The notes: a model not told the origin generated them from the letters alone. Positions 17,907 to 32,134 are shown, counted from the stretch's first letter. The stretch: 64,000 nucleotides of DNA from Betaproteobacteria bacterium (GCA_016234705.1 JACRAS010000114.1:1-64000), one strand, 5' to 3'. Program-made: numbers and translations.

Positions 17907-18678
17907 AAGCCGCCACAGCCACCTTGTCGTGCATTTCCCCGGCGCGCATATGGCCGCCCAGCGGGGAGGCATCCGAATCGCTCAGGTCGACGTCGGGATG
18001 GTGGGTCCTGAAGAAGAAGTCGTACAACTTGTGGTTGACCTTGCCCCAGGACGGCTCGACGGATTGCACGTTGAGCGCCAGGACCCGGTGCGGCATATTG
18101 TTGGAGTGGCGCATGGGGATGAGTTCGCCCGGATAGAGGTCCTCGAACAGGAGCGCCTTGTAAGCCCGGTCGAGTGGCGGCCGCGCGGAAATCACCATCC
18201 ATTCGACGCCGGTTTCCATGCAGTACATATAGTACGCCTTGAACAACACCGTCTTGACGAGCGGTCCCATCCGGCTGCCGTCATTGCCGAGCCTCGTTGC
18301 CTGCGCCATGCTGCTTCCGCGCAGGTGTGCCGGCAGTTCGACCGACTGCTCGATGATAAGTCCCTTGAAGCGGTTGGTCTGGATCCGCATCGTGCCCATG
18401 GGCGAACCGTCCAATCTGGATTCCGCCAGCAGAACCACCGAGCCGTCGGCGCGGTCATCGGCCTCGGGCGTCTTCAGTTTTTCAGCCAACTCCGGCACAT
18501 GGCGCGCAAAAGCTGCCTGGCGGATGGCAACTGCCTTATGCAGGTCTGCATTGCTGCGGACTATCCTTACGGTGAACGGCAGGCGCTCTTCCGCCATCCG
18601 CACTCGCGGTAACGCCTGTTGCATGACACCTGCAGCGAAGTTGTCGTTCATTACTATTGCATGCTCAATCGATTTCAT
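17905..18678 (-). CDS. FeeM-like N-acyltransferase (GNAT fold, N-acyl amino acid synthase family)
   Basis: The start at 18678 (MKSIEHAIVMNDNFAAGVM) has GGGGAGG eight bases upstream and gives 257 residues. Blocks such as VRIVRSNADLHKAVAIRQAAF, MGTMRIQTNRFK, AQATRLG and LYPGELIPMRHSNNMPHRVL are typical of betaproteobacterial proteins annotated with the FeeM N-acyl amino acid synthase domain, relatives of acyl-homoserine-lactone synthases. They are expected to move an acyl chain from acyl-ACP or acyl-CoA onto an amine; the product here is unknown. The gene lies just upstream of a c-di-GMP sensor gene. Confidence 0.75.
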   Translation of the reverse strand: MKSIEHAIVMNDNFAAGVMQQALPRVRMAEERLPFTVRIVRSNADLHKAVAIRQAAFARHVPELAEKLKTPEADDRADGSVVLLAESRLDGSPMGTMRIQTNRFKGLIIEQSVELPAHLRGSSMAQATRLGNDGSRMGPLVKTVLFKAYYMYCMETGVEWMVISARPPLDRAYKALLFEDLYPGELIPMRHSNNMPHRVLALNVQSVEPSWGKVNHKLYDFFFRTHHPDVDLSDSDASPLGGHMRAGEMHDKVAVAA

Positions 18679-19153
18679 TTCCAAACCTCCCCGTCTCCAA
18701 AAAACAACTAGACGCCGTCTGTATCGCAAACGGCAATGGCCCGGTAAAGTCTGGCGGCGACAAGCGTTATGCCCATCGACCGTCTTGCACACACCGGGAT
18801 CAGTCGCATGCCAGGTCGGCTTGGGGCCGGGTCTGGCAGCCTGATGCGTCGAAATATACAAAAGTGTTATCAATCATGACACTGCACGGTAACACGCCCA
18901 CACTTGCTCCTCAAGGATGGCGAATCTCCGCGATCACTTCGAGGCCGATGCCGTCGCCGGGAAGGATGGCAATTTTTTTCTTGCACACCTTGCTGCTCTA
19001 GTCGCTAGTTGGATGGTTCGATGGTGTATATGCACGAAGCCCATGCTACCGGATTGTCAGGCTATCGCACGAAGGCACGAAGGCGAACGTGGACTGGCGC
19101 GGGCATTTCGGTATATTGTATCGTCGCGGCCGCCTCGGGTTAGAATCCAAAAC
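18679..19153. other. 475-base gap between divergent FeeM-like and DUF2237 genes
   Basis: The gap must hold the promoters for both divergent genes, but I could not assign hexamers with confidence; TAGAAT at 19141-19146 is a possible -10 for the right-hand gene. The only recognisable content is a short isopropylmalate-dehydrogenase-like coding fossil at about 18911-18988. Confidence 0.6.
18911..18988 (-). pseudogene. N-terminal fossil of an isopropylmalate/isocitrate/tartrate dehydrogenase
   Basis: Read leftward from about 18988, the frame encodes KKKIAILPGDGIGLEVIAEI and then stops after three more codons. This is the N-terminal dinucleotide-binding segment of the beta-decarboxylating dehydrogenase family (normally IPGDGIGPEV). 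Nothing after it resembles the family, so only about 25 residues survive. It is too short for function. Confidence 0.6.
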
Positions 19154-19537
19154 ATGAGCGCCGTTCCTTCTCCGGAAAAAAACGTCCTCGGCGGGCCCTT
19201 GCTCGCCTGCGGCTTCGACCCGCTGACCGGTTTTTTTCGCGACGGCTGTTGCGCCACGCGCGGTGCGAAGGGGGTGGCGCACCTGGTCTGCGTCAAGGTG
19301 ACGGCGGAGTTTCTCGAGTTTTCGCGCGAGCACGGCAACGACCTTACCACGCCGCGTCCCGAGATGCGCTTCCGCGGCCTCAAGCCCGGCGACCGCTGGT
19401 GCCTTCACGTGCTGCGCTGGATCGAGGCGTGGGAGGCGGGCAGGGCGCCCAAGGTCGTGCTCGAGGCCACGCACGAAGACGTGCTCCAGTTGGTGCCGCT
19501 GCGGGCACTCAAGCGCCACGCGCTCGATCTGCACTGA
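19154..19537 (+). CDS. DUF2237 family protein
   Basis: ATG 19154 opens a 127-residue protein: MSAVPSPEKNVLGGPLLACG, then FDPLTGFFRDGCCATR, VKVTAEFLEFSREHGNDLTT, FRGLKPGDRWCLHVLRW and LEATHEDVLQLVPL. These blocks and the length match the DUF2237 family of small bacterial proteins with conserved cysteines, whose function is not established. The open frame extends left, but that part is not conserved. The nitroreductase gene converges from the right. Confidence 0.85.
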   Translation: MSAVPSPEKNVLGGPLLACGFDPLTGFFRDGCCATRGAKGVAHLVCVKVTAEFLEFSREHGNDLTTPRPEMRFRGLKPGDRWCLHVLRWIEAWEAGRAPKVVLEATHEDVLQLVPLRALKRHALDLH

Positions 19538-19567
19538 GCGTGGCTGGCGGTTCCGTGCGGGCGCACG

Positions 19568-20260
19568 CTACTCGTCCACCCAGGTAACCACACTGTCCAC
19601 CGCGGCGCGGCTGGTGCGAAAACGGTTTACCGGGTGGGCGGCATCCTCGTAACCGAAGGACATCCCGCACACCACCAGCCGGTCGGCCGGCAAGCCGAAA
19701 TACGCGCGCAGGAATTTCGGGTGCGCCCCGAGGGCGGCTTGGGCGATGCTGGCAACGCCGAGGCTGCGCGCGGCCAGCATGAAGTTGTTTACCCACGCGC
19801 CGCAATCGAGCACGCCGTATACGCCGAGCGCCTCGTCGGTGGTGACGATCATGGCGTGCGGCGCGCCGAACAGACGGTGGTTCTCCATCGCCTGCCGCGC
19901 GGCGGCCTCGCGGTCGCCGCGCGCGATGCCCACGCTCTCGTAGAGCTGGAAGCCGCACTCGCGCCGGCGCGCGAGATAGACGCCGCGGTATTCCCGCGGG
20001 AACGCAAAATCGGGCTCCGGCTTGCCCCCGGCGGCGTATTCGCCGATTGCCTTGCGGAAGCGATCGGTCCCCGCGCCGCGGGTGATCACGGCCTTCCACG
20101 GCTGCGCGTTGCACCACGAGGGCGTGCGCTGCGCGATCTCCAAGATCCGCGTGATGGTGACCGTATCCACCTGGCGCGGCAGGAACGCGCGACAGCTATA
20201 GCGCTCATTCAGCAGGCGCCGGAATGCTTCGGACGACGGAGTCGATGGTTCTGCGCTCAT
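19568..20260 (-). CDS. Nitroreductase family oxidoreductase
   Basis: A 230-residue FMN-dependent nitroreductase fold: RYSCRAFLPRQVD near the N-terminus (phosphate-binding arginine motif RxSxRxF), RTPSWCNAQPWK, and the C-terminal FGYEDAAHPVNRFRTSR. Such enzymes reduce nitro groups, quinones or similar acceptors with NAD(P)H. The ATG at 20260 follows GAGGAAG. A typical single-domain cytoplasmic member; substrate unknown. Confidence 0.87.
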   Translation of the reverse strand: MSAEPSTPSSEAFRRLLNERYSCRAFLPRQVDTVTITRILEIAQRTPSWCNAQPWKAVITRGAGTDRFRKAIGEYAAGGKPEPDFAFPREYRGVYLARRRECGFQLYESVGIARGDREAAARQAMENHRLFGAPHAMIVTTDEALGVYGVLDCGAWVNNFMLAARSLGVASIAQAALGAHPKFLRAYFGLPADRLVVCGMSFGYEDAAHPVNRFRTSRAAVDSVVTWVDE

Positions 20261-20390
20261 GTGCTTCCTCTTGGTCTGTATTCTGTAATTAACTGGAAAT
20301 GCCCGTCCCTATTAGATCAGCGGGCATTAGGCCTTGTTCTTCGGCAACTTAGTTCGAGCCCCGCTTGGCTTGTATGCTTACTTATGCCGC

Positions 20391-21284
20391 TTATCCACAG
20401 GCATCCCCGGGCGGCGTGAGCTCAACGCGCCAGGCTTGCTCCGCATCGACGATCCAGCCGCCGGTGGGCGGCGCGAAGTGCGTGCCGAGGACCAGCACCG
20501 GTTTGTTCGCATAGCGCGAAAGAAAATCCCGCCGCGTGCGGCGCGCCGTGGCCGCATCGACGTCGAAGTTGTTGGCGAGATCCGGTTCGGCGCACTGCAG
20601 CGGGTGGTGCATCAGGTCGCCGGTGATGACGGCTTCTTCGCCGCGCGAGGATATGCGCACGCTGACATGGCCGGGCGTGTGGCCCGGGGTCGGTTCCAGC
20701 CGGACCTCGGGCGTCAGCGCGTGATTCATGTCGACGAGCTCGGCTAGGTCGGCATCGATGATGGGCCTGACCGAATCGCCCATCACGTCGTCCTCGTGGC
20801 GCAATGCCTCCTCCGAGGACCAGTGCTCCCATTCTTTGCGCCCGAAGAGATAGCGCGCATTGGGAAAGGTCGGCACCCATTTGCCTTCCACCAGGCGCGT
20901 GTTCCAGCCGACGTGATCGACGTGCAGGTGGGTGCACAGCACGGTGTCGATCGAGTCCGCCGGGTATCCCGCGAGAGCGAGATCGTCGAGGAACGGCCCT
21001 TGCAGGAGATTCCACGCCCGGATCGAGCGCGCCTTGTCGTTGCCGACGCAGGTATCGACGATGATGCGGCGTTTGCCCGACTCGATGACGAAGCTGTGGA
21101 TCGATCCGAACAGGCGGCCGTCTTCGTGCGCGAAATGCGGCCTGAGCCAGGCGTGGCGCCGGACCAGTTCCGGCGTCGCCTCGGGAAACATGAAAGTGCT
21201 CGGAAACGGCGCGCCGCCTAATTCCGCCACGCGCGTGATGTTCACGCCGCCGACCTGCCAGGTCATGAACTTGCCTGCGCCCAT
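20391..21284 (-). CDS. MBL-fold metallo-hydrolase
   Basis: ATG 21284 with GGAGG six bases upstream gives 297 residues. The metal site HLHVDH (residues 119-124) with preceding CT, GHTPGH, TGDLMHHP and a late GTHFAPPTGG are all present, as in two-zinc metallo-beta-lactamase-fold hydrolases. The N-terminal GSIHSFVIESGKRRIIVDT is the usual first strand pair. The substrate cannot be inferred; lactonase-like members share this overall layout. Confidence 0.87.
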   Translation of the reverse strand: MGAGKFMTWQVGGVNITRVAELGGAPFPSTFMFPEATPELVRRHAWLRPHFAHEDGRLFGSIHSFVIESGKRRIIVDTCVGNDKARSIRAWNLLQGPFLDDLALAGYPADSIDTVLCTHLHVDHVGWNTRLVEGKWVPTFPNARYLFGRKEWEHWSSEEALRHEDDVMGDSVRPIIDADLAELVDMNHALTPEVRLEPTPGHTPGHVSVRISSRGEEAVITGDLMHHPLQCAEPDLANNFDVDAATARRTRRDFLSRYANKPVLVLGTHFAPPTGGWIVDAEQAWRVELTPPGDACG

Positions 21285-21577
21285 CTTCAACCTCCGGCTG
21301 TTTGAGGGAGCAATTGTCTCAAATTCAGCTCAGGCCGGCTGCAACCGGCCGATAAGGCCGGCCGCGCGCCGTAACGTCGCGTATCCGCGCTCCGTCGCAA
21401 CATGATCTGGTGCTACGCACTACGTATAATCCGCCTTGCCGCAGATTTCCTGTCTTGAGCGCAACTACTTTATCGAGAGTGTGCTGCCGGCCGTGAACCG
21501 CTGCAATTTCGGCTTACTCAGAAACGCCTGAGACCGCGGTTACCCGGGCCGTCACCACGCAATCTGGAGCAAGCACT

Positions 21578-22495
21578 ATGACCCAACGCATCACCGGAGT
21601 ACTTTCCCCCGTCGTCACCCCGTTCAAGGCCGATTTGAGCCCGGATACCGAGCGCTTCGTGCGCCAGTGCAAGTGGCTGCTCGCGAACAACGTCGGCCTG
21701 GCGGTGTTCGGCACCAATTCCGAGGCCAATTCGCTGGCCGCGGGCGAGCGCATGGAATTGCTGGAGAAGCTGGTGGAAGCCGGCGTCGAGCCGGCGCGCA
21801 TGATGCCCGGCACCGGCTGTTGCGCGCTTACCGACTCGGTGCGTCTCACGGCGCATGCGGTGAAACTCGGCTGCGCCGGCGCGCTGATGCTGCCGCCGTT
21901 CTACTACAAGGGCGTGTCGGACGAAGGCCTCTACCGCAATTACGCCGAGATCGTCGAGCGCGTCGGCGACGCGCGCCTGCGGATCTACCTGTATCACATT
22001 CCGCAGGTGACCCAGGTGCCGATCAGCCTCGCGCTGATCGAGCGCCTGCTCAAGGCCTATCCGAAGAGCATCGCCGGCACCAAAGATTCATCCGGCGACT
22101 GGAACCATACCAAGGCGACGCTGGATGAGTTCGGCAAGGACGGCTTCGACGTGTTTCCCGGCAGCGAGACTTTCCTCCTCGCCGGCCTGCGCAACGGCGG
22201 CAAGGGTTGCATCAGCGCCAGCGCCAACGTCAATCCGGCGGCGATCCACAAGCTGTACGCCAATTGGCAATCGGCCGATGCCGATCATCTGCAGGCGGGC
22301 CTCGACAAGGTGCGCGGGGTATTCCAGAAATATCCCATGATCCCGGCGATGAAGCGCGCGATCGCGCACTGGAGCGGGCATGCGGACTGGGCCACGGTGC
22401 GTCCGCCACTGGTGGAGATAAACGCCGAACAGTCGAAGGCGCTCATCGCCGATCTGGAGCAATGCGGCTTCACCATGCCCGGTCTGAAGGGCTGA
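21578..22495 (+). CDS. Dihydrodipicolinate synthase family lyase (not necessarily DapA)
   Basis: A 305-residue TIM-barrel protein starting MTQRITGVLSPVVTPFKADL. The Schiff-base lysine is Lys169 in AGTKDSSGD and the proton-relay tyrosine is Tyr139 in LYHIPQ (usually YNxP). The GTNSEANSL loop replaces the GTTGE of DapA, and the arginine region also differs, so it more likely cleaves or forms another 2-keto acid aldol product. It has its own 293-base upstream region with TATAAT at 21425 but no matching -35. DUF488 converges six bases downstream. Confidence 0.85.
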   Translation: MTQRITGVLSPVVTPFKADLSPDTERFVRQCKWLLANNVGLAVFGTNSEANSLAAGERMELLEKLVEAGVEPARMMPGTGCCALTDSVRLTAHAVKLGCAGALMLPPFYYKGVSDEGLYRNYAEIVERVGDARLRIYLYHIPQVTQVPISLALIERLLKAYPKSIAGTKDSSGDWNHTKATLDEFGKDGFDVFPGSETFLLAGLRNGGKGCISASANVNPAAIHKLYANWQSADADHLQAGLDKVRGVFQKYPMIPAMKRAIAHWSGHADWATVRPPLVEINAEQSKALIADLEQCGFTMPGLKG

Positions 22496-22501
22496 TGCAG
22501 C

Positions 22502-22888
22502 TTACTCGACCTTCGCGCCCTTCTCGGCGAGCAGGGCGCGCAGGATAGCGCGATGGCAGTGTGACTCGTCCTCACAATAGCAGCCGACGGAGAAGTTCGC
22601 ATGCTGCGAGAGCGTCGAGAGCACGTCGAGCGTGCGGCTGTTCTCGGGCGTCGCCATCTCGGCCCGGTATTTCTTTAAGAAGGCGAGCCACTCGCGCGGG
22701 GTCTTAGCCGCCTGCCCGGACTTCATGGTTTCGACGCTGGGCGCAAGATTGGGAAACCATACGTCATACCAATTCTGCGATGCGAATGCGGCCTTGGGCA
22801 CGCCTCGCGGCGGGCGGCGGACCGTGCCGATTCGGGTTCCTTCGTCTTTGACCCTGTGGCTGCCAAGCCTGACTACGCGTACGACCAT
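22502..22888 (-). CDS. DUF488 family protein
   Basis: ATG 22888 with GGGAGG five bases upstream gives 128 residues (MVVRVVRLGSHRVKDEGTRI...). The family marker is the C-terminal VGCYCEDESHCHRAILRALL, a Cys/His-rich motif. Function of DUF488 is not established. The frame begins six bases earlier with a GTG, which is less likely. Confidence 0.85.
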   Translation of the reverse strand: MVVRVVRLGSHRVKDEGTRIGTVRRPPRGVPKAAFASQNWYDVWFPNLAPSVETMKSGQAAKTPREWLAFLKKYRAEMATPENSRTLDVLSTLSQHANFSVGCYCEDESHCHRAILRALLAEKGAKVE

Positions 22889-22944
22889 TGACACCTCCCG
22901 GGCATGAGCCCAACGCTGCGACTGAATGGCGCCGGCGCGCGAAA

Positions 22945-22963
22945 CGGGTTAACGGCTAACCCG
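22945..22963. other. Palindrome over the stop codon of the diguanylate cyclase gene
   Basis: CGGGTTA-ACGGC-TAACCCG is a perfect 7-bp inverted repeat with a 5-base centre that includes the stop codon of the gene at 22949-24241. It may act in transcript ending or stability; no T-tract follows on the minus strand. Confidence 0.35.
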
Positions 22964-24241
22964 GTTCCGCCCGGCCTCCTTCGCCCGGTACAGCGCCTTG
23001 TCGGCGGCGCGCAGAACCCCGGCGGGCGTCGAGAGGACGTCGTCGGGCTCGGCGATGCCGATGCTCACCGTCACCGATAGCGTCTTCTCGGCCGAGCGCA
23101 AGCTGCGCAGCTTGGTTCCGTCCTCCGGATCTTTCGGTCTATCGTCCCTGCGCACCGCCATTCGGTAGGCGGCGATGTTTGCGCGGATCTTCTCGAGGTG
23201 GGGCAGGGTCTCGGCCAGCGTGCGGCCGTCGAACAGCAGGCAAAATTCCTCGCCGCCGTAGCGGTACGCCCTGCCACCGCCCTGGATCTCGGCGAGGCGC
23301 GCGGCGACCAGCTTCAGCACCTGGTCGCCGATGTCGTGGCCGTGGGTGTCGTTGAATTTCTTGAAGTGGTCCACGTCCACCATCGCTATCGCATGCGCCG
23401 GGCCCAGCCCGTGGAGGCGTTCCTCCAGCGCGCGGCGGCTGGGCAGACCGGTCAGCTCGTCGTGGAACGCGAGGCGGTGCGATTCCTGCAACAGCGACAC
23501 CAGCATAATGGCCCCGGCGGCCGCCATGAATGCGTTGAACGCGGAAAGTGCAGTCACCCACTCGCAGGCGACGAAGAAGGCCATGAGGGCTCCCGCCAGG
23601 CCGGTGTCCAGCGGCCGCGTATGCGTCCGCGGCGGTCTTGGCCACGCCCGCCAGGTTGCCGCGACGAGAGCCGCGACGAACAGCAGCCGCCCCGCGAGGG
23701 GCATCGGCGGCGAGCGCAACAGCCAGTGTTCAAGCAGGTCATGCCACGCCGTGCCCGACAGGCTGTTGCGGCCTGCGCTCGCGATCCAGGCGACGCACAC
23801 GATCTCCACCACGGCCAGCATGAGCCAGCGGTAGTTGAAGTGGTGCGATACGCCGCGCTCGGGGAACACCAGCGCCAGCAGGACGTTGAGCGGAACGAGA
23901 ACCGCGGCTGCGGTGAACACCGCGCGCGCGGCGAAGCTCGCCGCGCCGAACTCGAGCGCGAGGTTGTAGCCGGCAAAGGCGGCGAGCAGAGACGCGAGTG
24001 CTATGAACGTGCGGCCGCGATTGAACCACACCCCCATGCCTGTTCCCAGCAGCAGCACCACATAGGGTCCCAGCGTCTTCAGGCCGGAGAGGGAAGGCGG
24101 CAGCGTCGGGCCGGCGACCGGCGCGAGCGCGGCGGCCAGCAGGATCGCGGCCGGCGCGAGCACAGGCCGAACGGCGCGAACGACCGAAAGGTTCAACGGC
24201 GCGCGGCGCGCGGCTTCGAACGTACCGCCTGTTACCATCAT
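22949..24241 (-). CDS. Membrane diguanylate cyclase (GGDEF domain)
   Basis: A 430-residue protein with about eight hydrophobic segments in the first 250 residues, then a GGDEF domain: HDELTGLPSRRALEERL, MVDVDHFKKFNDTHGHDIGD, and the active-site YGGEEF near residue 325, ending ADKALYRAKEAGRN. It should make cyclic-di-GMP from two GTP. The upstream membrane part is unlike the GGDEF-EAL protein at 14.7-17.7 kb. The ATG-ATG start follows AAAGGGG. Active-site motif is intact; no RxxD inhibitory site was checked with certainty. Confidence 0.92.
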   Translation of the reverse strand: MMVTGGTFEAARRAPLNLSVVRAVRPVLAPAAILLAAALAPVAGPTLPPSLSGLKTLGPYVVLLLGTGMGVWFNRGRTFIALASLLAAFAGYNLALEFGAASFAARAVFTAAAVLVPLNVLLALVFPERGVSHHFNYRWLMLAVVEIVCVAWIASAGRNSLSGTAWHDLLEHWLLRSPPMPLAGRLLFVAALVAATWRAWPRPPRTHTRPLDTGLAGALMAFFVACEWVTALSAFNAFMAAAGAIMLVSLLQESHRLAFHDELTGLPSRRALEERLHGLGPAHAIAMVDVDHFKKFNDTHGHDIGDQVLKLVAARLAEIQGGGRAYRYGGEEFCLLFDGRTLAETLPHLEKIRANIAAYRMAVRRDDRPKDPEDGTKLRSLRSAEKTLSVTVSIGIAEPDDVLSTPAGVLRAADKALYRAKEAGRNRVSR

Positions 24242-24334
24242 GCCCCTTTAGCCGATCACTGGAGTGCTTGTTCTGCGCGACATGGTACACCGCCGGCGCG
24301 AGCGCAGAAACGCCGCCGCTCGAACCGACCTCAC

Positions 24335-24673
24335 TTACGCACCGCGCCGCGCGCGCACACGCACACCCAGCGCGGCGAGTTCGTTCAAGAGCAGAGCTGC
24401 GATCACCAAGGCACCGCCGGCCAACGTTGCCGGAGCCGGCGCTTCGCCCGCGCCCAGCCAGGCCCACAGCGGGCCGAGCACCACTTCGAGCAGCGCCAGC
24501 AGCGCGATCTCGGGCGCCGAAAGCTGCGGGCTCGCGCGCACCATCAGCATGCAGGGCAAGCCGAGCTGCAGGCAGCCGAGCACGGCAAGCAGCACGAGGT
24601 CGTGCACGTTCGCGCTGAAGGGCAACGCGAACGGCAGGGTAAGGACGGAGGAGAAGACGGCACCCAGGAGCAC
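24335..24673 (-). pseudogene. C-terminal remnant of a DMT/EamA-family transporter
   Basis: The frame encodes about four membrane helices ending LLEVVLGPLWAWLGAGEAPA and TLAGGALVIAALLLNELAAL, the hallmark end of the second EamA domain. A full DMT transporter has about ten helices and 280-300 residues; here a stop lies three codons before the first possible start, and the upstream sequence is a DUF2442 gene on the other strand. It is therefore a 5'-deleted relic, possibly still translated from GTG 24673. Confidence 0.7.
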
Positions 24674-24701
24674 TGCCGATCACTCCGCTGGAATAGCTGG
24701 C

Positions 24702-24965
24702 ATCACACCCTGGCATGTAAAGTATGTCCGGCCGCTCGCTAACTTCAGACTGGAAGTGAAATTTGCGGACGGCACCCAGGGATTGGTGGACATGGCACGC
24801 CTCCTGGCGCGTGATTGCGGTGTATTCGAACCACTGCGCGAAGTGTCGTTATTCAATCAGGTATTCGTTGATGAAGGCGTCGTGACGTGGCCCGGCGGCC
24901 TGGACCTGGCTCCTGACACGATGCACGAAGAATTGGGTAAGGCCGGTGTCTATGCAATGCGGTGA
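24702..24965 (+). pseudogene. DUF2442 gene lacking a normal start codon
   Basis: From about 24702 the frame reads ITPWHVKYVRPLANFRLEVK, FADGTQGLVDM, GVFEPLREVSLFNQVFVDEG, VVTWPGGLDLAPDTMHEEL: a complete DUF2442 protein of about 87 residues. The expected initiator Met before TPWHV is ATC, and no ATG, GTG or TTG lies nearby in frame. AGGAG at 24666-24670 is too far upstream to help. Either the start was lost at the junction with the DMT remnant or a rare codon is used. DUF2442 often pairs with DUF4160 in toxin-antitoxin-like modules; no partner is adjacent here. Confidence 0.65.
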
Positions 24966-25241
24966 TACGTCCGTGTAAAGCGACAGCACGATCTGCGGTT
25001 AAGGCGGCGCTGAGGCACGCATCAAATAGCATTATTCGGGTGTCCGTTTAGGTGATTGATCTCGCCCGATGCGATGCATCAATGGACGCAACCGCCTTGA
25101 ACCAGATAAGTTGACTGTCCCAGATCGGCCAACTGCAGACATAAAGGTTAGGTCGGCAACGCACTCTTGAGCGGCCGGCATTCCTTCAACTCCCGATATT
25201 CGCGGTAGCCGCCAAATCGCGACACAAATCGCGAACATCAC
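24966..25241. other. Gap upstream of mqsRA
   Basis: No convincing gene or RNA was seen between the DUF2442 frame and the mqsRA promoter region. The base composition is visibly less GC-rich than in the ribosomal block, like the mqsRA genes themselves. Confidence 0.5.
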
Positions 25242-25270
25242 TTGCAACAACTAACCTTATGGGTTAATCT
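25242..25270 (+). promoter_or_regulatory. mqsRA promoter and MqsA-type operator
   Basis: TAACC (25252-25256), five bases, and GGTTA (25262-25266) form a perfect inverted repeat close to the AACCT-N-AGGTT palindrome bound by E. coli MqsA. TTGCAA (25242-25247) and TAATCT (25265-25270), 17 bases apart, could be the -35 and -10, placing the operator in the spacer. Transcription would start close to the mqsR ATG at 25278, and no Shine-Dalgarno sequence is seen, so the message may be leaderless. Confidence 0.6.
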
Positions 25271-25277
25271 GACGCCA

Positions 25278-25583
25278 ATGGAAAAGCGGAAGCCACATTA
25301 CGATCTGGCTGCTGTGAAGATCGCTGTGCAACAGCGCGGCGCGGATGCCTTTACCGCTACCGCTTTGGTTGGCGCTCAAGCAATGGGCCTGGATTCAGCG
25401 CAGGCCATCAGCTTGGTGTGTGCGATGACACGAGCTGATTTTTACAAGAGCATGACGACTCATGCAGCGAGCCAAGTGTGGCAGGACGTGTATCACCGTG
25501 TAGCGCCGAATGGCAAAGTGGCTTACGTCAAGGTGACGTTGCGCACGGATGGTTCGATTGTGATTCAGTTTAAGGAGAAATGA
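25278..25583 (+). CDS. mqsR: Type II toxin MqsR (mRNA interferase)
   Basis: The 101-residue protein MEKRKPHYDLAAVKIAVQQR... contains DFYKSMTTHAASQVWQDVY, nearly identical to the E. coli MqsR core, and ends IVIQFKEK. MqsR is a RelE-fold RNase that cleaves mRNA mainly at GCU; the lysine and glutamine of this core belong to its active site in E. coli. As in E. coli the toxin precedes the antitoxin. The start at 25278 matches the family N-terminus. Confidence 0.93.
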   Translation: MEKRKPHYDLAAVKIAVQQRGADAFTATALVGAQAMGLDSAQAISLVCAMTRADFYKSMTTHAASQVWQDVYHRVAPNGKVAYVKVTLRTDGSIVIQFKEK

Positions 25584-25584
25584 G

Positions 25585-25983
25585 ATGTCCCGTGAATGCC
25601 TGAACTGCGGACAGGAAATTCTGCGACGCGCCGTCAAGGATGTGCCGTATGAATACAAAGGTCATGCAGCCGTGGTGCCGAAGGTTGCAGGTTGGCATTG
25701 TCCTCGTTGTCACGAGGTTGAATTTGACTCGGGAGAAGGTACTCGATTCGCCGAAGCCATAAAACGCGTTGCGGCCGAGATTGACGCCCAGGAAGCTGCT
25801 GAACTGGTACGCATCCGCAAGAAGTTGAAGCTCACACAACTGGAGGCCGCGCGAATCACTGGCGGCGGTCCGAATGCGTTTTCACGCTATGAGCGAGGCA
25901 AAGCTCGTCCGCTACCTGCGGTGACAAATCTTTTTCGACTTCTTGATCGGCACCCGGAACTACTGGACGAATTGCAGAACTGA
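25585..25983 (+). CDS. mqsA: Antitoxin MqsA (zinc finger plus HTH-XRE)
   Basis: The 132-residue protein has an N-terminal zinc site Cys5, Cys8, Cys39, Cys42 (ECLNCG and HCPRCHE), the toxin-binding domain, and a C-terminal XRE helix-turn-helix (KKLKLTQLEAARITGGGPN, AFSRYERGKARP) that binds DNA. It starts one base after the mqsR stop. It should neutralise MqsR and repress the operon through the palindrome at 25252-25266. Confidence 0.94.
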   Translation: MSRECLNCGQEILRRAVKDVPYEYKGHAAVVPKVAGWHCPRCHEVEFDSGEGTRFAEAIKRVAAEIDAQEAAELVRIRKKLKLTQLEAARITGGGPNAFSRYERGKARPLPAVTNLFRLLDRHPELLDELQN

Positions 25984-26200
25984 TCTCTTTGGTGTCGAAC
26001 TGAGACTTCCAGCGGATCTCTCACAGGGTTGTTTTTATCCATTGGCATACTGCGATGCAGCATGCAGTGCGGTTATCAGCCATCTCGATCCCCCTTGAGG
26101 GGACCCTGAGAGGTGACGCATTGCGAATACCCCAATATTCAAATCGTTTTGGAGTCCGGGGGGCGGATCCGCAAACTCCCCGTCTTTGGGCGGGGGTAGT

Positions 26201-32134
<5,934 letters not shown>

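Noticed and set aside
21425-21430. TATAAT upstream of the DapA-family gene as a promoter
   Set aside because: No acceptable -35 lies 16-18 bases upstream and the leader would be about 140 bases; not strong enough to list.
23198-24742. A 514-codon + strand frame
   Set aside because: Antisense to the membrane diguanylate cyclase; composition is typical of a shadow frame. Only its last 88 codons (DUF2442) are a real coding match.
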